Positions 13,221-20,906 of a DNA stretch of 37,216 bases are shown here, piece by piece. The number at the start of each line of letters is the position of its first letter. Within the stretch, counting starts at the first letter, position 1. The notes beneath the pieces are model-generated. The model saw only the letters and a program-made list of their open reading frames with translations. It did no database searches and was not told where the DNA came from. The position numbers and the translations under genes are program-made. Origin of the DNA: a virus; IMG/VR virus record IMGVR_UViG_3300036715_004485, positions 1-37,216 of that record; one strand, written 5' to 3'.

Positions 13221-14896
13221 TGTTCGGTCGGTTCAAAGGCAAGGTCAGTAAGACCGAATTCAAGCAGCTCATGGCCGACACGGCCGCCGAGCTGCGCCGT
13301 CGTATTGAGGCAGAGGTCACGGGCCTTGATGACAGCCCCAAGGCGATTGCAGAGCGCCGGGCCAAGGTGTTGGACCCCATAGACGGCTTCGAGTTCTTTT
13401 GCCGGACCTATTTCCCGCATTATCTCAAGTCTCCCAGCGGCAGCCAGCTGCATCGGTATCTGTTTAAACGCTTACCGGAAATCCTTCAAACAGCGGAAGG
13501 CCAGGCCGATGCCATCGCCGCCCCGCGCGGCGAGGCCAAATCTACTTTCGTATCCCAGCTGTTCACCCTCTGGTGCGTAGTGCTGTTAGCCGAGCATTAC
13601 ATCATGATTGGCATGGACGCTTTCGACCAGGCCGCCATTATGGTCGAGGCGATCAAGGCGGAACTGGAGGCCAACCCACGCCTAGCGCTGGACTTCCCTG
13701 AGGCCTGCGGCCAGGGCCGCGTCTGGAAGGAAGGCGTCGTTGTCACTCGGAACGGCATCAAGATCGAAGGTGTCGGCAGCGGGAAACGCTTGCGCGGCCG
13801 CCGGCATGGCCCGCACCGGCCGGGGCTGTTCATCCTCGATGATATCGAGAACGATGAAAACGTGAAGTCACCCGACCAGCGTGACAAGCTGGAAGACTGG
13901 GTCGACAAGGCCGTCATGAATATTGGTGCTGCCGATGGCTCGCTGGACGTCATCTATATCGGCACCATCCTGCATTACGACAGCGTCCTTTCCAGGAAGC
14001 TGCGCAACCCGCTTTGGCGGTCGATCAAGTTTGCCTCGATCATCCGTTGGCCGGATCACATGGATCTGTGGCAGCAATGGGAAGAGGTCATGCGCAACCA
14101 GGGTACGGTGGAAGCCGAGGCCTTCTATGCCGGCCGCCTGGTCGAGATGACCCAAGGCGCGGTTGTCAGTTGGCCCGAGATCCGCCCGCTGATCAACCTG
14201 ATGAAGCTGCGGATCAAGATCGGCCCGGCGTCGTTCGATGCCGAGCAACAGAACGAGCCGATCAATCAGGCCGACGCGCTTTTCGGCAATCCCATCTTCT
14301 GGGTCGAGATCATCCATGAGTGGATCAAGTTCGGTGCCTGCGACCCGTCCTTGGGTAAGAACAACAAATCGCGCGACCCGTCCGCCATTCTGGTCGGCGG
14401 TCTGAACCGCAGCACGGGCGTCCTGGACGTTATCGAAGCATTGGTCCGGCGCCGGCTGCCGGATCGCATTATCGAAGACATCATCGCGATGCAGGAAGTC
14501 CACAACTGCATTCGCTGGGGCATCGAATCGGTGCAGTTTCAAGAGTTCTTTCGGACCGAGCTGGTGGCGCGGTCCGCCAAGCGGGGCATCCCGGTGCCGG
14601 CGATCCCGATCATCCCGATTTCCGATAAGAGCCTCCGCATCGAGCGGATGCAGCCGCATGTCAATAACGGCTTAATCCGTTTCCATGCCAGCCAGACCGT
14701 CTTGCTGGAGCAGATCCGTCAATATCCATCGGCTGATCATGACGACGGGCCTGACGCCCTCGAAATGCTCTATTCGGTTGCTTTCTCCGCCGGTCCATCT
14801 GCCGGCGTTACCGTGCCGCCAAGCGTCGCCAACCGCCGCACATCATCCGGTGCCATGTATGGCCGCCAGTCTAATCGCATGTTTGGGAGACGATAA
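13220..14896 (+). CDS. Large terminase subunit, DNA-packaging ATPase/nuclease
   Basis: A 558-residue motor protein. The Walker A-like loop is PRGEAKST (102-109, Lys107), Walker B is LFILDDIEND with Asp207 and Asp208, and an HRPG linker precedes it. The C-terminal RNase H-type nuclease has D375 (ACDPSLGKN) and D512 (GPDALEML) as candidate metal ligands. It cuts and pumps phage DNA, with flanking host DNA in Mu-type headful packaging, into the prohead via the portal. Contains GTTTAAAC at 13462-13469. The stop overlaps the portal start (TAATG). Confidence 0.93.
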   Translation: MFGRFKGKVSKTEFKQLMADTAAELRRRIEAEVTGLDDSPKAIAERRAKVLDPIDGFEFFCRTYFPHYLKSPSGSQLHRYLFKRLPEILQTAEGQADAIAAPRGEAKSTFVSQLFTLWCVVLLAEHYIMIGMDAFDQAAIMVEAIKAELEANPRLALDFPEACGQGRVWKEGVVVTRNGIKIEGVGSGKRLRGRRHGPHRPGLFILDDIENDENVKSPDQRDKLEDWVDKAVMNIGAADGSLDVIYIGTILHYDSVLSRKLRNPLWRSIKFASIIRWPDHMDLWQQWEEVMRNQGTVEAEAFYAGRLVEMTQGAVVSWPEIRPLINLMKLRIKIGPASFDAEQQNEPINQADALFGNPIFWVEIIHEWIKFGACDPSLGKNNKSRDPSAILVGGLNRSTGVLDVIEALVRRRLPDRIIEDIIAMQEVHNCIRWGIESVQFQEFFRTELVARSAKRGIPVPAIPIIPISDKSLRIERMQPHVNNGLIRFHASQTVLLEQIRQYPSADHDDGPDALEMLYSVAFSAGPSAGVTVPPSVANRRTSSGAMYGRQSNRMFGRR

Positions 14897-16383
14897 TGTC
14901 CCGCTTTCGCCGCGTCATCGACGCATTGTTTTCGCCAGGAGAAGAAGTGCTGAACCGTCAGGAGCCAGCCCTTGAGAAGGCGGCGCCGGTTCGCATCACC
15001 GAGAGTTACGGGACAACCATTGATCCTGACGAAGATGATTGGCGGCCATTGACCGGCAGCCGCCGCCGCCGCGACCTGACGCCCTTGTCCCAGATGCGCA
15101 TGCAGGAACTGGCTGCCTACCAATGGGAGGCCAATCGCCTCACCAATCGCCTGGTCGAGTTGCCGGTGGCGTTCCTGCTTGGCGAGGGTGTCAGCCTCAC
15201 TGTCGATGACCCGCAAGCACAGGAATGGCTGAACGAATTCTGGCTTGATCCGATCAACCGGCTTGATCTCAAGCTGGAAAAGCATGTCCGCGAGCTGTCA
15301 CTGTTCGGCGAAATATGCCTGCCGGTCTTCGTCAACGAGCTGACCGGCGATGTTCGCCTTGGCAAGGTCGATCCATCCGCCATCGTCAAAATCATCACGG
15401 ACCCCGACAACGTCGAAACACCGATCGGCGTCGTCGTCGAAGGACGTTCCGGGAAGAAGAAGATCTACCGGGTCATCTACGAAGGTCGCGATGAAGACCT
15501 GTTCGGCCAAGGGGCGATCAACCTGCGGCGCGGTATGACCGCCGGGGATTGCTTCTTCCATCGGATCAATGACCTCTCGACCGGCCGGCGCGGCCGGTCG
15601 GACATCTTGTCGGCGATCGACCCGGCCGACCAATATGAGCAACTGCTGTTCGGCGAAGGGGACCGGGCCAGCTTGCTGCGCCAAGTCTCCTGGGATGTGA
15701 CGCTGAAGAATGCGACGCCTGAGGAAGTTCAGAAGCGTGCCACCGAGATCACGCCGCCCGAGCCGATGTCTGTTCGCGTCCACAACGACAATGAAGTCTG
15801 GGAGACCCAGACACCTGACTTGAACTCTCTGGATGCCACCGGCACCCTGGACGTGTTGCGCAAGCACGTTTTGGGCGGCAGCACGGTTCCCACCCATTGG
15901 TTCGGCGGCGCCGATGATGTCAATCTGGCGACGGCAAGTTCCATGGGCGAGCCGACATTCAAGGTCTTCTCGCAGCGCCAGCGATTGTGGAAAGCGATCC
16001 TTGAGGCTATCGCGTCCTATGTCATCCAGCAGCGCTTGCTGGCGATCTCCAGCGAAGTCATCGGCCTCCGCCAGATGCCGGGCTTCAAGCCCAAGGCCGT
16101 GTTCCCCGAACTGACCGCCCGCGACACCTCGAAATATACCACCGCCCTGCAACAGGTGGTGGTCGCGGTGACACAGGCCGTGGCCGCCGGCGTGATGTCG
16201 GAGGAGACCGGCGTCAAGCTGATCGCCATGATGGCCGGCCAGCTGGGTCTTGAGATCGATCCGGTCGAGGAATTGAAAGCCGCCCGCGCCGATGCGGCGA
16301 GGCGCGCGGAGAACGATGTTTATACCGTGCCACCCGCCGTCACCGGGGAACAACTGCCGCCCGTAGATGGTGAGGGCATATGA
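14896..16383 (+). CDS. Portal protein
   Basis: A 495-residue phage portal. Recognisable features are the N-terminal LTPLSQMRMQELAAYQWEANRLTNRLVELPVAFLLGEGV, the middle FGEICLPVFVNELTG, GDCFFHRINDLSTGRRGRSDI, and the helical stem and crown region with VPTHWFGGADDVNLATASSMGEP and FSQRQRLWKAIL. The C-terminus is acidic and Ala-rich. It forms the dodecameric ring for DNA passage, docking terminase and neck proteins. It is placed directly after terminase and before MuF, as in Mu-like heads. Confidence 0.93.
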   Translation: MSRFRRVIDALFSPGEEVLNRQEPALEKAAPVRITESYGTTIDPDEDDWRPLTGSRRRRDLTPLSQMRMQELAAYQWEANRLTNRLVELPVAFLLGEGVSLTVDDPQAQEWLNEFWLDPINRLDLKLEKHVRELSLFGEICLPVFVNELTGDVRLGKVDPSAIVKIITDPDNVETPIGVVVEGRSGKKKIYRVIYEGRDEDLFGQGAINLRRGMTAGDCFFHRINDLSTGRRGRSDILSAIDPADQYEQLLFGEGDRASLLRQVSWDVTLKNATPEEVQKRATEITPPEPMSVRVHNDNEVWETQTPDLNSLDATGTLDVLRKHVLGGSTVPTHWFGGADDVNLATASSMGEPTFKVFSQRQRLWKAILEAIASYVIQQRLLAISSEVIGLRQMPGFKPKAVFPELTARDTSKYTTALQQVVVAVTQAVAAGVMSEETGVKLIAMMAGQLGLEIDPVEELKAARADAARRAENDVYTVPPAVTGEQLPPVDGEGI

Positions 16384-16544
16384 GCCGCGTCGTCGTGACA
16401 CTGAAAGGAGCCGATGATCACAAGACAGTGGCGCTCGGATCGCGAACGGCCGTTGTCCTACCGGACGGAAAGATCGCGGTTCTGCCAAAGGGAGCGCAGC
16501 TGATGATCCCAAGGCGAGAGCTTGAAAAGGCCCTGTCCACCTAG
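16380..16544 (+). CDS. Small hypothetical protein, 54 residues
   Basis: ATG at 16380 overlaps the portal stop (ATGA) and opens a 54-codon frame with alternating hydrophobic strands (RVVVTLKG, KTVALGSRTAVVLPDGKIAVLPKGAQLMIP) and a terminal helix. The regular beta pattern and coupling argue that it is translated. No family is recognised. Confidence 0.6.
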   Translation: MSRVVVTLKGADDHKTVALGSRTAVVLPDGKIAVLPKGAQLMIPRRELEKALST

Positions 16545-16559
16545 CGAGAGGTTCGGCCT

Positions 16560-16823
16560 ATGCCCTGCTATCACATCAAATTGCCTGACGGCGGCAAGGT
16601 CATTCTCTGTGGCAGGCTGGGCAAGCACTGTGCCGATTGCGCCGATGTCGGGGCTTATCTCTGCGATTACCCGGTGGGGCCGCGTGGCAAGACCTGCGAC
16701 CGCTCCATGTGCGGGGAGCATGCCCATGAGATCGGGCCGAACCTGCATTACTGTGAGACCCATTTCCGGCTGTGGCAAAAGACGGCGACCCGGCAAGGGG
16801 TCTTGCCGCTGGATCGTGATTGA
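16560..16823 (+). CDS. Cys/His-rich putative zinc-binding phage protein
   Basis: An 87-residue protein beginning PCYHIKLPDGGKVILC, with pairs CADC, LCDYPVG, KTCDRSMC and ends with HYCETHFRLW. This Cys/His layout (KTCD...C..H...C..H) recurs in small phage proteins of many proteobacterial phages and probably binds one or two zinc ions. GAGAGG lies upstream of ATG 16560. Its partner is unknown. Confidence 0.75.
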   Translation: MPCYHIKLPDGGKVILCGRLGKHCADCADVGAYLCDYPVGPRGKTCDRSMCGEHAHEIGPNLHYCETHFRLWQKTATRQGVLPLDRD

Positions 16824-16843
16824 TGGCGGCCGGGTGCTACGGC

Positions 16844-17080
16844 CTATTGCGTCGCCTCGATACTGGCTTGCAGCCGGTTAATGACGTTCGACCGGAATGC
16901 ATCCATCGCCGCCGCCGGCAAGGCTGGTTCGATCGTTTCCAGATCCCAGTTGATGCCGGCGTCATCGGCAGGGAAGACACGGATGCGCATGTTGGTCGTG
17001 CGGTGATTGGGATCATAGGCGATCAGCTTGCCGATCAGAAACCGCTCCAGCGTTTGCCGATGCATAACCGTCTTTTCCAC
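16844..17080 (-). CDS. Reverse-strand small hypothetical protein (moron-like)
   Basis: A 78-residue protein read against all its neighbours, starting at GTG 17080 with GGGGGAA five bases upstream on the minus strand. The sequence has good amino-acid composition: VMHRQTLERFLIGKLIAYDPNHRTTNMRIRVFP, then GINWDLETIEPALPAAAM and a terminal helix. The overlapping plus-strand frame (16820-17146) looks like a shadow. Being independently oriented within the late operon, it may be a moron expressed from the prophage. The first codons overlap a consensus DnaA box (17073-17081). Confidence 0.65.
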   Translation of the reverse strand: MEKTVMHRQTLERFLIGKLIAYDPNHRTTNMRIRVFPADDAGINWDLETIEPALPAAAMDAFRSNVINRLQASIEATQ

Positions 17081-17142
17081 AATTCCCCCATGGTGCTGAA
17101 TACTTCCCTAGGCATCCGACAAAATGCCCAAAGAGTCAACGA

Positions 17143-18033
17143 ATGACGGAAGACGAGAAGACCGCCGCTTTTAACAAAGCCAAGCGCCAACATCTTAAGG
17201 CCGGCATCCGTATCCAGCGTGACACCGCGGCGGAAGTTCAAAGGCTGCTTAAACAGGCCGAAACCGACATCAATACGGCGCTGGCCAATGAGCCGACCGA
17301 CTTCAAGCAATTCCACCTGACAGCTTTGCGTCAGGCGGTCCAGAAGGCGCTGCGTCAGTTCCAGCCAGGTGCGACGGATGCCTTGCATGGTGGCGCCGAC
17401 CAGTCATGGGCTGGCGGTGTCGCCTTGATCGATGCGCCGCTATCGGCCGCCGGCATCGACTTGACCGGCCACCTGGTCGGGGTCGATGTCAGGAAATTGA
17501 CGGCGATGAAATCCTTCCTCACTGGCCGCGTCACCGACATCACGGCGCAGCTCGCCAACCGCATCAATGCCGAGTTGGGCGCAACGGCGATCGGCACACA
17601 GACACCCTTCGAGGCGGCGACCAAGGTCAGCCAGATCATTGAGGGCGGCATGGGGCGCGCTCATACCATCGTGCGGACCGAGCTAGGCCGCGCCTTTTCG
17701 ACGGCCGCACAGGACCGCCATGAACAGGCCGTCAAGGTGGTGCCGGGCATGAAGAAACAGTGGCGGCGATCGGGGAAGCTGCATAGCCGGTTCAGCCATG
17801 ACGCGATCGACGGCCAGATCCGGGATGTCGACAAACCGTTCAACCTTGAGGGGGGCGTCAAGTTGATGTTTCCCCGCGACCCGGCCGGGCCGGCCGCTGA
17901 GACCATCAATTGCGGCTGCACCAGCCTGCCCTATATGGCGTCCTGGGAGGTCATCCGGCCTGGACGCCAGGCGTTTTCGGATGAGGAGATTGCCAACAGC
18001 CGGTCCAAGCGGGATTTGGCGTCCGGTTTTTAG
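17143..18033 (+). CDS. MuF-type head morphogenesis protein (gp30-like)
   Basis: A 296-residue protein with the MuF C-terminal domain: AHTIVRTELGRAFSTAAQDRHEQA, MKKQWRRSGKLHSRFSHDAIDGQI, LMFPRDPAGPAAETINCGCTSLPY. The N-terminal 160 residues are helical. MuF/SPP1 gp7-type proteins are minor head components bound to the portal and assist assembly and DNA ejection. No toxin domain is attached. The ribosome site before ATG 17143 is weak. It lies after a 60-base gap that follows the reverse-strand gene. Confidence 0.93.
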   Translation: MTEDEKTAAFNKAKRQHLKAGIRIQRDTAAEVQRLLKQAETDINTALANEPTDFKQFHLTALRQAVQKALRQFQPGATDALHGGADQSWAGGVALIDAPLSAAGIDLTGHLVGVDVRKLTAMKSFLTGRVTDITAQLANRINAELGATAIGTQTPFEAATKVSQIIEGGMGRAHTIVRTELGRAFSTAAQDRHEQAVKVVPGMKKQWRRSGKLHSRFSHDAIDGQIRDVDKPFNLEGGVKLMFPRDPAGPAAETINCGCTSLPYMASWEVIRPGRQAFSDEEIANSRSKRDLASGF

Positions 18034-18315
18034 GGCCGCTGGCGGCCCTCAGGCCAGGCGCGCGCGGCGGTGGTAGCCCCGGATGGGCGTGATTCAGCCC
18101 AGACCCGTTTAACTGGGGTTTAACGGCAGCGGGTTTCGGGGGCCTGGCTAGGGGTTGTGGCAAAAATGCTATTCGGACCCCATTTCACCCCCTATCTGGG
18201 GGTGCGTCCCGGCCTTCGGGAAGGGCTTCCGGCAGCGGCACCGGTTATTTCCGGTCGGCCGATGCCCCAAGGTGACCAAGTCAACGCCACTTGGCAACAC
18301 CTTAGGAGGCATTTC
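18033..18315 (+). other. Structured non-coding leader within the late operon
   Basis: A gap of about 280 bases, the longest in the late operon. It holds a GGGCCGC/GCGGCCC hairpin (18033-18048) at the MuF stop, an imperfect hairpin CCGTTTAAC/GTTTAACGG (18105-18126), a perfect CACCCCC/GGGGGTG hairpin (18186-18204), an ACCGG/CCGGT hairpin near 18240-18255 and the nested hairpin at 18267-18306. A GTG-initiated extension of the next gene (from 18157) covers part of it, but base pairing and the strong ribosome site at 18304 argue it is untranslated. It could include a promoter or an RNA regulator. Confidence 0.5.
18267..18309 (+). promoter_or_regulatory. Hairpin overlapping the ribosome site of the next gene
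   Basis: An inner stem CCAAGT (18276-18281)/ACTTGG (18289-18294) and an outer stem CCAAGGTG (18267-18274)/CACCTT-A-GG (18298-18306, one bulged A) stack into a long hairpin. The Shine-Dalgarno AGGAGG (18304-18309) begins inside the outer stem, so folding would hide half of it. The start codon is TTG at 18316. This suggests translational control of the gene and its coupled capsid fusion. Confidence 0.6.
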
Positions 18316-18567
18316 TTGGCTCAACCAGACGCTAACCAAGCCGCAGCGGCAGGCGCAGAGCAGCAGCCCGCCGGCGACCGAGCAACCACCCAGGCGCCGT
18401 CAGCCGACAACGCCACCCCGCGCGATCAGTATCCGGCCGCTAGCGACAAGCGGTCCGCAAGCATCGCCAAGAAGCTCAGCATCGATCCCGTCACCATTTT
18501 CGGCATCAACAAGGATGGCACCGTCATCGTGACGGAAGACGGTCGCAAGGTTTCGGTGCCGGCATGA
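18316..18567 (+). CDS. Small hypothetical protein upstream of protease-capsid fusion
   Basis: An 83-residue protein starting at TTG 18316, chosen because AGGAGG is six bases upstream; the frame can be extended in-frame to GTG 18157 (136 residues) without a good ribosome site. The N-terminal half is a disordered Ala/Gln/Pro region; the C-terminal half KKLSIDPVTIFGINKDGTVIVTEDGRKVSVPA forms short strands. Its stop overlaps the capsid fusion start (ATGA). Possibly a capsid accessory or decoration protein; function not recognised. Confidence 0.7.
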   Translation: MAQPDANQAAAAGAEQQPAGDRATTQAPSADNATPRDQYPAASDKRSASIAKKLSIDPVTIFGINKDGTVIVTEDGRKVSVPA

Positions 18568-20876
18568 AGCTTGGCCGGCGTCTGCAATTGCTCGGCACGG
18601 CCGGTCTGACGCCGGCCCGACTGCTGGAAGCCGTCGAGGTCGATTTGATCGCCTTGCGTGACCAGGTGCAAGGTGCGCTCCGCGAGCTGCTGAAGCTCAC
18701 GGGTGATGATTGCGACCCCTGGCCATATGTTTCAGCACTCTATGCCGACAGCGTCATCGTCGACATGGATGGCAAGAGCTACCGCTATCCCTATGCGGTG
18801 GCCGATGATCTCACCATCTCGTTCGGCACGCCTAGCGAAGTCGTCCGCGCCTTCGTTCCCGTCGATGCTGCTGATCCTGCCCCCGTGGTCGCAAGCCCGG
18901 TGGCTGCGGCGCCCGTCGCCAGCACATCCGTGTTGATCGAGGCCGCGTCCGGCGATGGCGTGCCGGCCAATTCCTATTTGGTCCGCGTCATTCGCGCCGG
19001 CCGGTCTCTGAACGGCAATTACTATTCCGACACTTTGCTGCGGGAAGCCGCCCCGATGTTCGAGGGTGTCCGCGTCTTTAGCAAGTCCGACAGCGAGCAC
19101 ACGCTTGGCCAGGGCAAGGACGTTCGGAACCTCATTGGTGGCCTCACCAAGCCGCGCTTCATTGAAGGCACCACGGCGGATAGCGGCGAGATCCAGGCCA
19201 TCATGACCTTGATCTGCGGCGATGACGATCCGGTCGCTATTCGGCTCCGGGAGGCCGTCGAGAAAAACCTGTCCCACCTATTCGGCCTCTCGGTCGATGT
19301 CGTTGGTACCGCCACCGGCACCAAGGGAAATCGCATTGCCGAGGCCTTCATCAAGGTCAATTCCGTCGATCTCATCGTTGAGCCGGGTGCCGGCGGCGGG
19401 ATCATTTCATTCGTTGAAGCCGTCGATACAGGAGAATTCATGGACCGCGCTCAACTCATTGCGCTTATCAACGGCGCAAACCCCGCCTTGCTGCAGGGCA
19501 AGGATCTGACCACGATCACCGATGCCGAATTGCAGACGGTTTTAACGACGGCGCTGCAGGCCACCACCAACAGCGTCGACCCCGCAGCCAGCAACGCCAA
19601 TCTGACGGAAGCGGTGGGGAACCAGTTCCGCATGCGCGACCTGGTCAACGGCTCGAAGCTGCCGGGTGCGGCCAAGCTGAAGATTATCCAGCAGTTCAGC
19701 GGCAATGCCAAATTCACCGAAGCGGCGGTGACCGATGCCATCAAGCAGGAAGCCGCTTACCTGTCGCAGACCCTGGTCGGACTTGGCGGCACCGTTGCTG
19801 ATCTCGGCGAAGGGTCCTTCATCGAAGGCATGAAGGATGAACGCGAAAAGCACGACGACATGCTGGACGCCTTCTTTGACCGCGCGCATAAGGACCACCG
19901 CCAGGCCACGTCGTTCCGCGAATGCTATCGGGCGATTACCGGCGATGCCAAGGTAACTGGCCGCCCCGACCGGACCACGCGTTTCTCTGAAGCCCTGGAC
20001 ACGACTGCCTTTGCCAACGTCCTTGGCAATTCCATAACCCGCCGCATGGTGGCTGACTATAATGCCCAGGTCGACTTGGATATCTGGAAGCTGCTGGCCG
20101 GCGACCCTGTTCCAGTCAACGACTTCCGTACCCAGGAACGCACCCGCTTTGGTGGTTATGGCAACCTGCCGGCCGTGGCGCAAAGCGGTGCCTATACTGC
20201 CCTGACCAGTCCGACCGACGAAAAGGCGACCTATGCCGTCACCAAGCGCGGCGGCCTCGAAAGCGTCACGTTGGAAATGATCAAGAACGACGATGTCGGT
20301 GCGATCCGCCGCATCCCGACGCAGCTCGCCCGCGCCGCGAAGCGCACGCTGTGCCAGTTCGTCTTCGACTTCCTGGTGACCAACCCCACGATCTATGATG
20401 GCGTCGCGCTGTTCCATGCGACCCACGGCAATCTCAGCGTCGCTGCCGCATCATCGGCTTCCTACGCCGCCATGCGTCTCGCCATGATGAAGCAGACGCA
20501 AAAGAACAGCGGCGAAGTGTTGGGCATGGGGCCGTCTCTGGCCTTCGGTCCGCTGGATCTTGAGGAAACCTTCCGTAACATGTTCGTGCGGTCGACCAAC
20601 CTCGACAAAACCTTCGTCCAGTCCCTGATGCCGACCATCGTGCCGATCTTCTATTGGACCGATACCAACGACTTCGTGTTGGCGGCCGATCCGAAGGACA
20701 TCCCGAGCCTTGAAATCGGCTTCCTGGATGGTGAGGAAGAGCCGTCGCTGTTCGTGCAGGATCTGCCCAATGTCGGCTCGTTCTTCAACAACGACGTGCT
20801 GACTTACAAGATCCGCCATATCTACGGCGGCAATCTCCTCGACTATCGCGGCCTGCAAAAGGCGGTTGTGCCTTAA
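18564..20876 (+). CDS. Prohead protease-scaffold-major capsid fusion protein
   Basis: A 770-residue polyprotein. Residues about 115-290 resemble a prohead maturation protease: VRVIRAGRSLNGNYY, candidate catalytic His179 (SDSEHTLG) and Ser243 (FGLSVDVVG), ending VNSVDLIVEPGAGGG. A scaffold-like, helical and charged segment follows (about 293-460). The C-terminal 300 residues are a Mu gpT-type major capsid domain (TLEMIKNDDVGAIRRIP, FDFLVTNPTIYDGVALFHATHGNL). Protease/major capsid fusions are known in some phages; cleavage would release capsid subunits. An internal start at 19440 may provide excess scaffold-capsid. Confidence 0.9.
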   Translation: MKLGRRLQLLGTAGLTPARLLEAVEVDLIALRDQVQGALRELLKLTGDDCDPWPYVSALYADSVIVDMDGKSYRYPYAVADDLTISFGTPSEVVRAFVPVDAADPAPVVASPVAAAPVASTSVLIEAASGDGVPANSYLVRVIRAGRSLNGNYYSDTLLREAAPMFEGVRVFSKSDSEHTLGQGKDVRNLIGGLTKPRFIEGTTADSGEIQAIMTLICGDDDPVAIRLREAVEKNLSHLFGLSVDVVGTATGTKGNRIAEAFIKVNSVDLIVEPGAGGGIISFVEAVDTGEFMDRAQLIALINGANPALLQGKDLTTITDAELQTVLTTALQATTNSVDPAASNANLTEAVGNQFRMRDLVNGSKLPGAAKLKIIQQFSGNAKFTEAAVTDAIKQEAAYLSQTLVGLGGTVADLGEGSFIEGMKDEREKHDDMLDAFFDRAHKDHRQATSFRECYRAITGDAKVTGRPDRTTRFSEALDTTAFANVLGNSITRRMVADYNAQVDLDIWKLLAGDPVPVNDFRTQERTRFGGYGNLPAVAQSGAYTALTSPTDEKATYAVTKRGGLESVTLEMIKNDDVGAIRRIPTQLARAAKRTLCQFVFDFLVTNPTIYDGVALFHATHGNLSVAAASSASYAAMRLAMMKQTQKNSGEVLGMGPSLAFGPLDLEETFRNMFVRSTNLDKTFVQSLMPTIVPIFYWTDTNDFVLAADPKDIPSLEIGFLDGEEEPSLFVQDLPNVGSFFNNDVLTYKIRHIYGGNLLDYRGLQKAVVP
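19440..20876 (+). CDS. Possible internally initiated scaffold-major capsid product
   Basis: ATG at 19440 (Met293 of the fusion) is in frame and has GGAG five bases upstream (19431-19434). Initiation here would give a 478-residue protein lacking the protease, beginning MDRAQLIALINGANPALL, exactly where the protease domain ends and the scaffold-like part begins. Lambda C/Nu3 and Mu I/Z are known precedents for nested protease/scaffold genes. This is a predicted alternative product, not an extra gene. Confidence 0.6.
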   Translation: MDRAQLIALINGANPALLQGKDLTTITDAELQTVLTTALQATTNSVDPAASNANLTEAVGNQFRMRDLVNGSKLPGAAKLKIIQQFSGNAKFTEAAVTDAIKQEAAYLSQTLVGLGGTVADLGEGSFIEGMKDEREKHDDMLDAFFDRAHKDHRQATSFRECYRAITGDAKVTGRPDRTTRFSEALDTTAFANVLGNSITRRMVADYNAQVDLDIWKLLAGDPVPVNDFRTQERTRFGGYGNLPAVAQSGAYTALTSPTDEKATYAVTKRGGLESVTLEMIKNDDVGAIRRIPTQLARAAKRTLCQFVFDFLVTNPTIYDGVALFHATHGNLSVAAASSASYAAMRLAMMKQTQKNSGEVLGMGPSLAFGPLDLEETFRNMFVRSTNLDKTFVQSLMPTIVPIFYWTDTNDFVLAADPKDIPSLEIGFLDGEEEPSLFVQDLPNVGSFFNNDVLTYKIRHIYGGNLLDYRGLQKAVVP

Positions 20877-20906
20877 GGCGCAACCGGGCCCGGGGAAATA
20901 TCGATC

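Noticed and set aside
15298-16512. Minus-strand open frame of 404 codons opposite the portal gene
   Set aside because: It is a shadow of the conserved portal gene, with low-complexity His/Arg/Asp-rich translation and no ribosome site.
16820-17146. Plus-strand 108-codon frame opposite the reverse-strand gene
   Set aside because: The composition looks like a shadow; the minus strand has the better protein sequence and ribosome site.
17143-18033. Polymorphic toxin domain fused to MuF
   Set aside because: The protein ends about 50 residues after the MuF domain in a short basic tail with no room for a toxin domain.
18157-18315. GTG-initiated N-terminal extension of the gene at 18316
   Set aside because: There is no Shine-Dalgarno before 18157, the segment is rich in perfect hairpins, and AGGAGG is correctly spaced before TTG 18316. 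It is not fully excluded.
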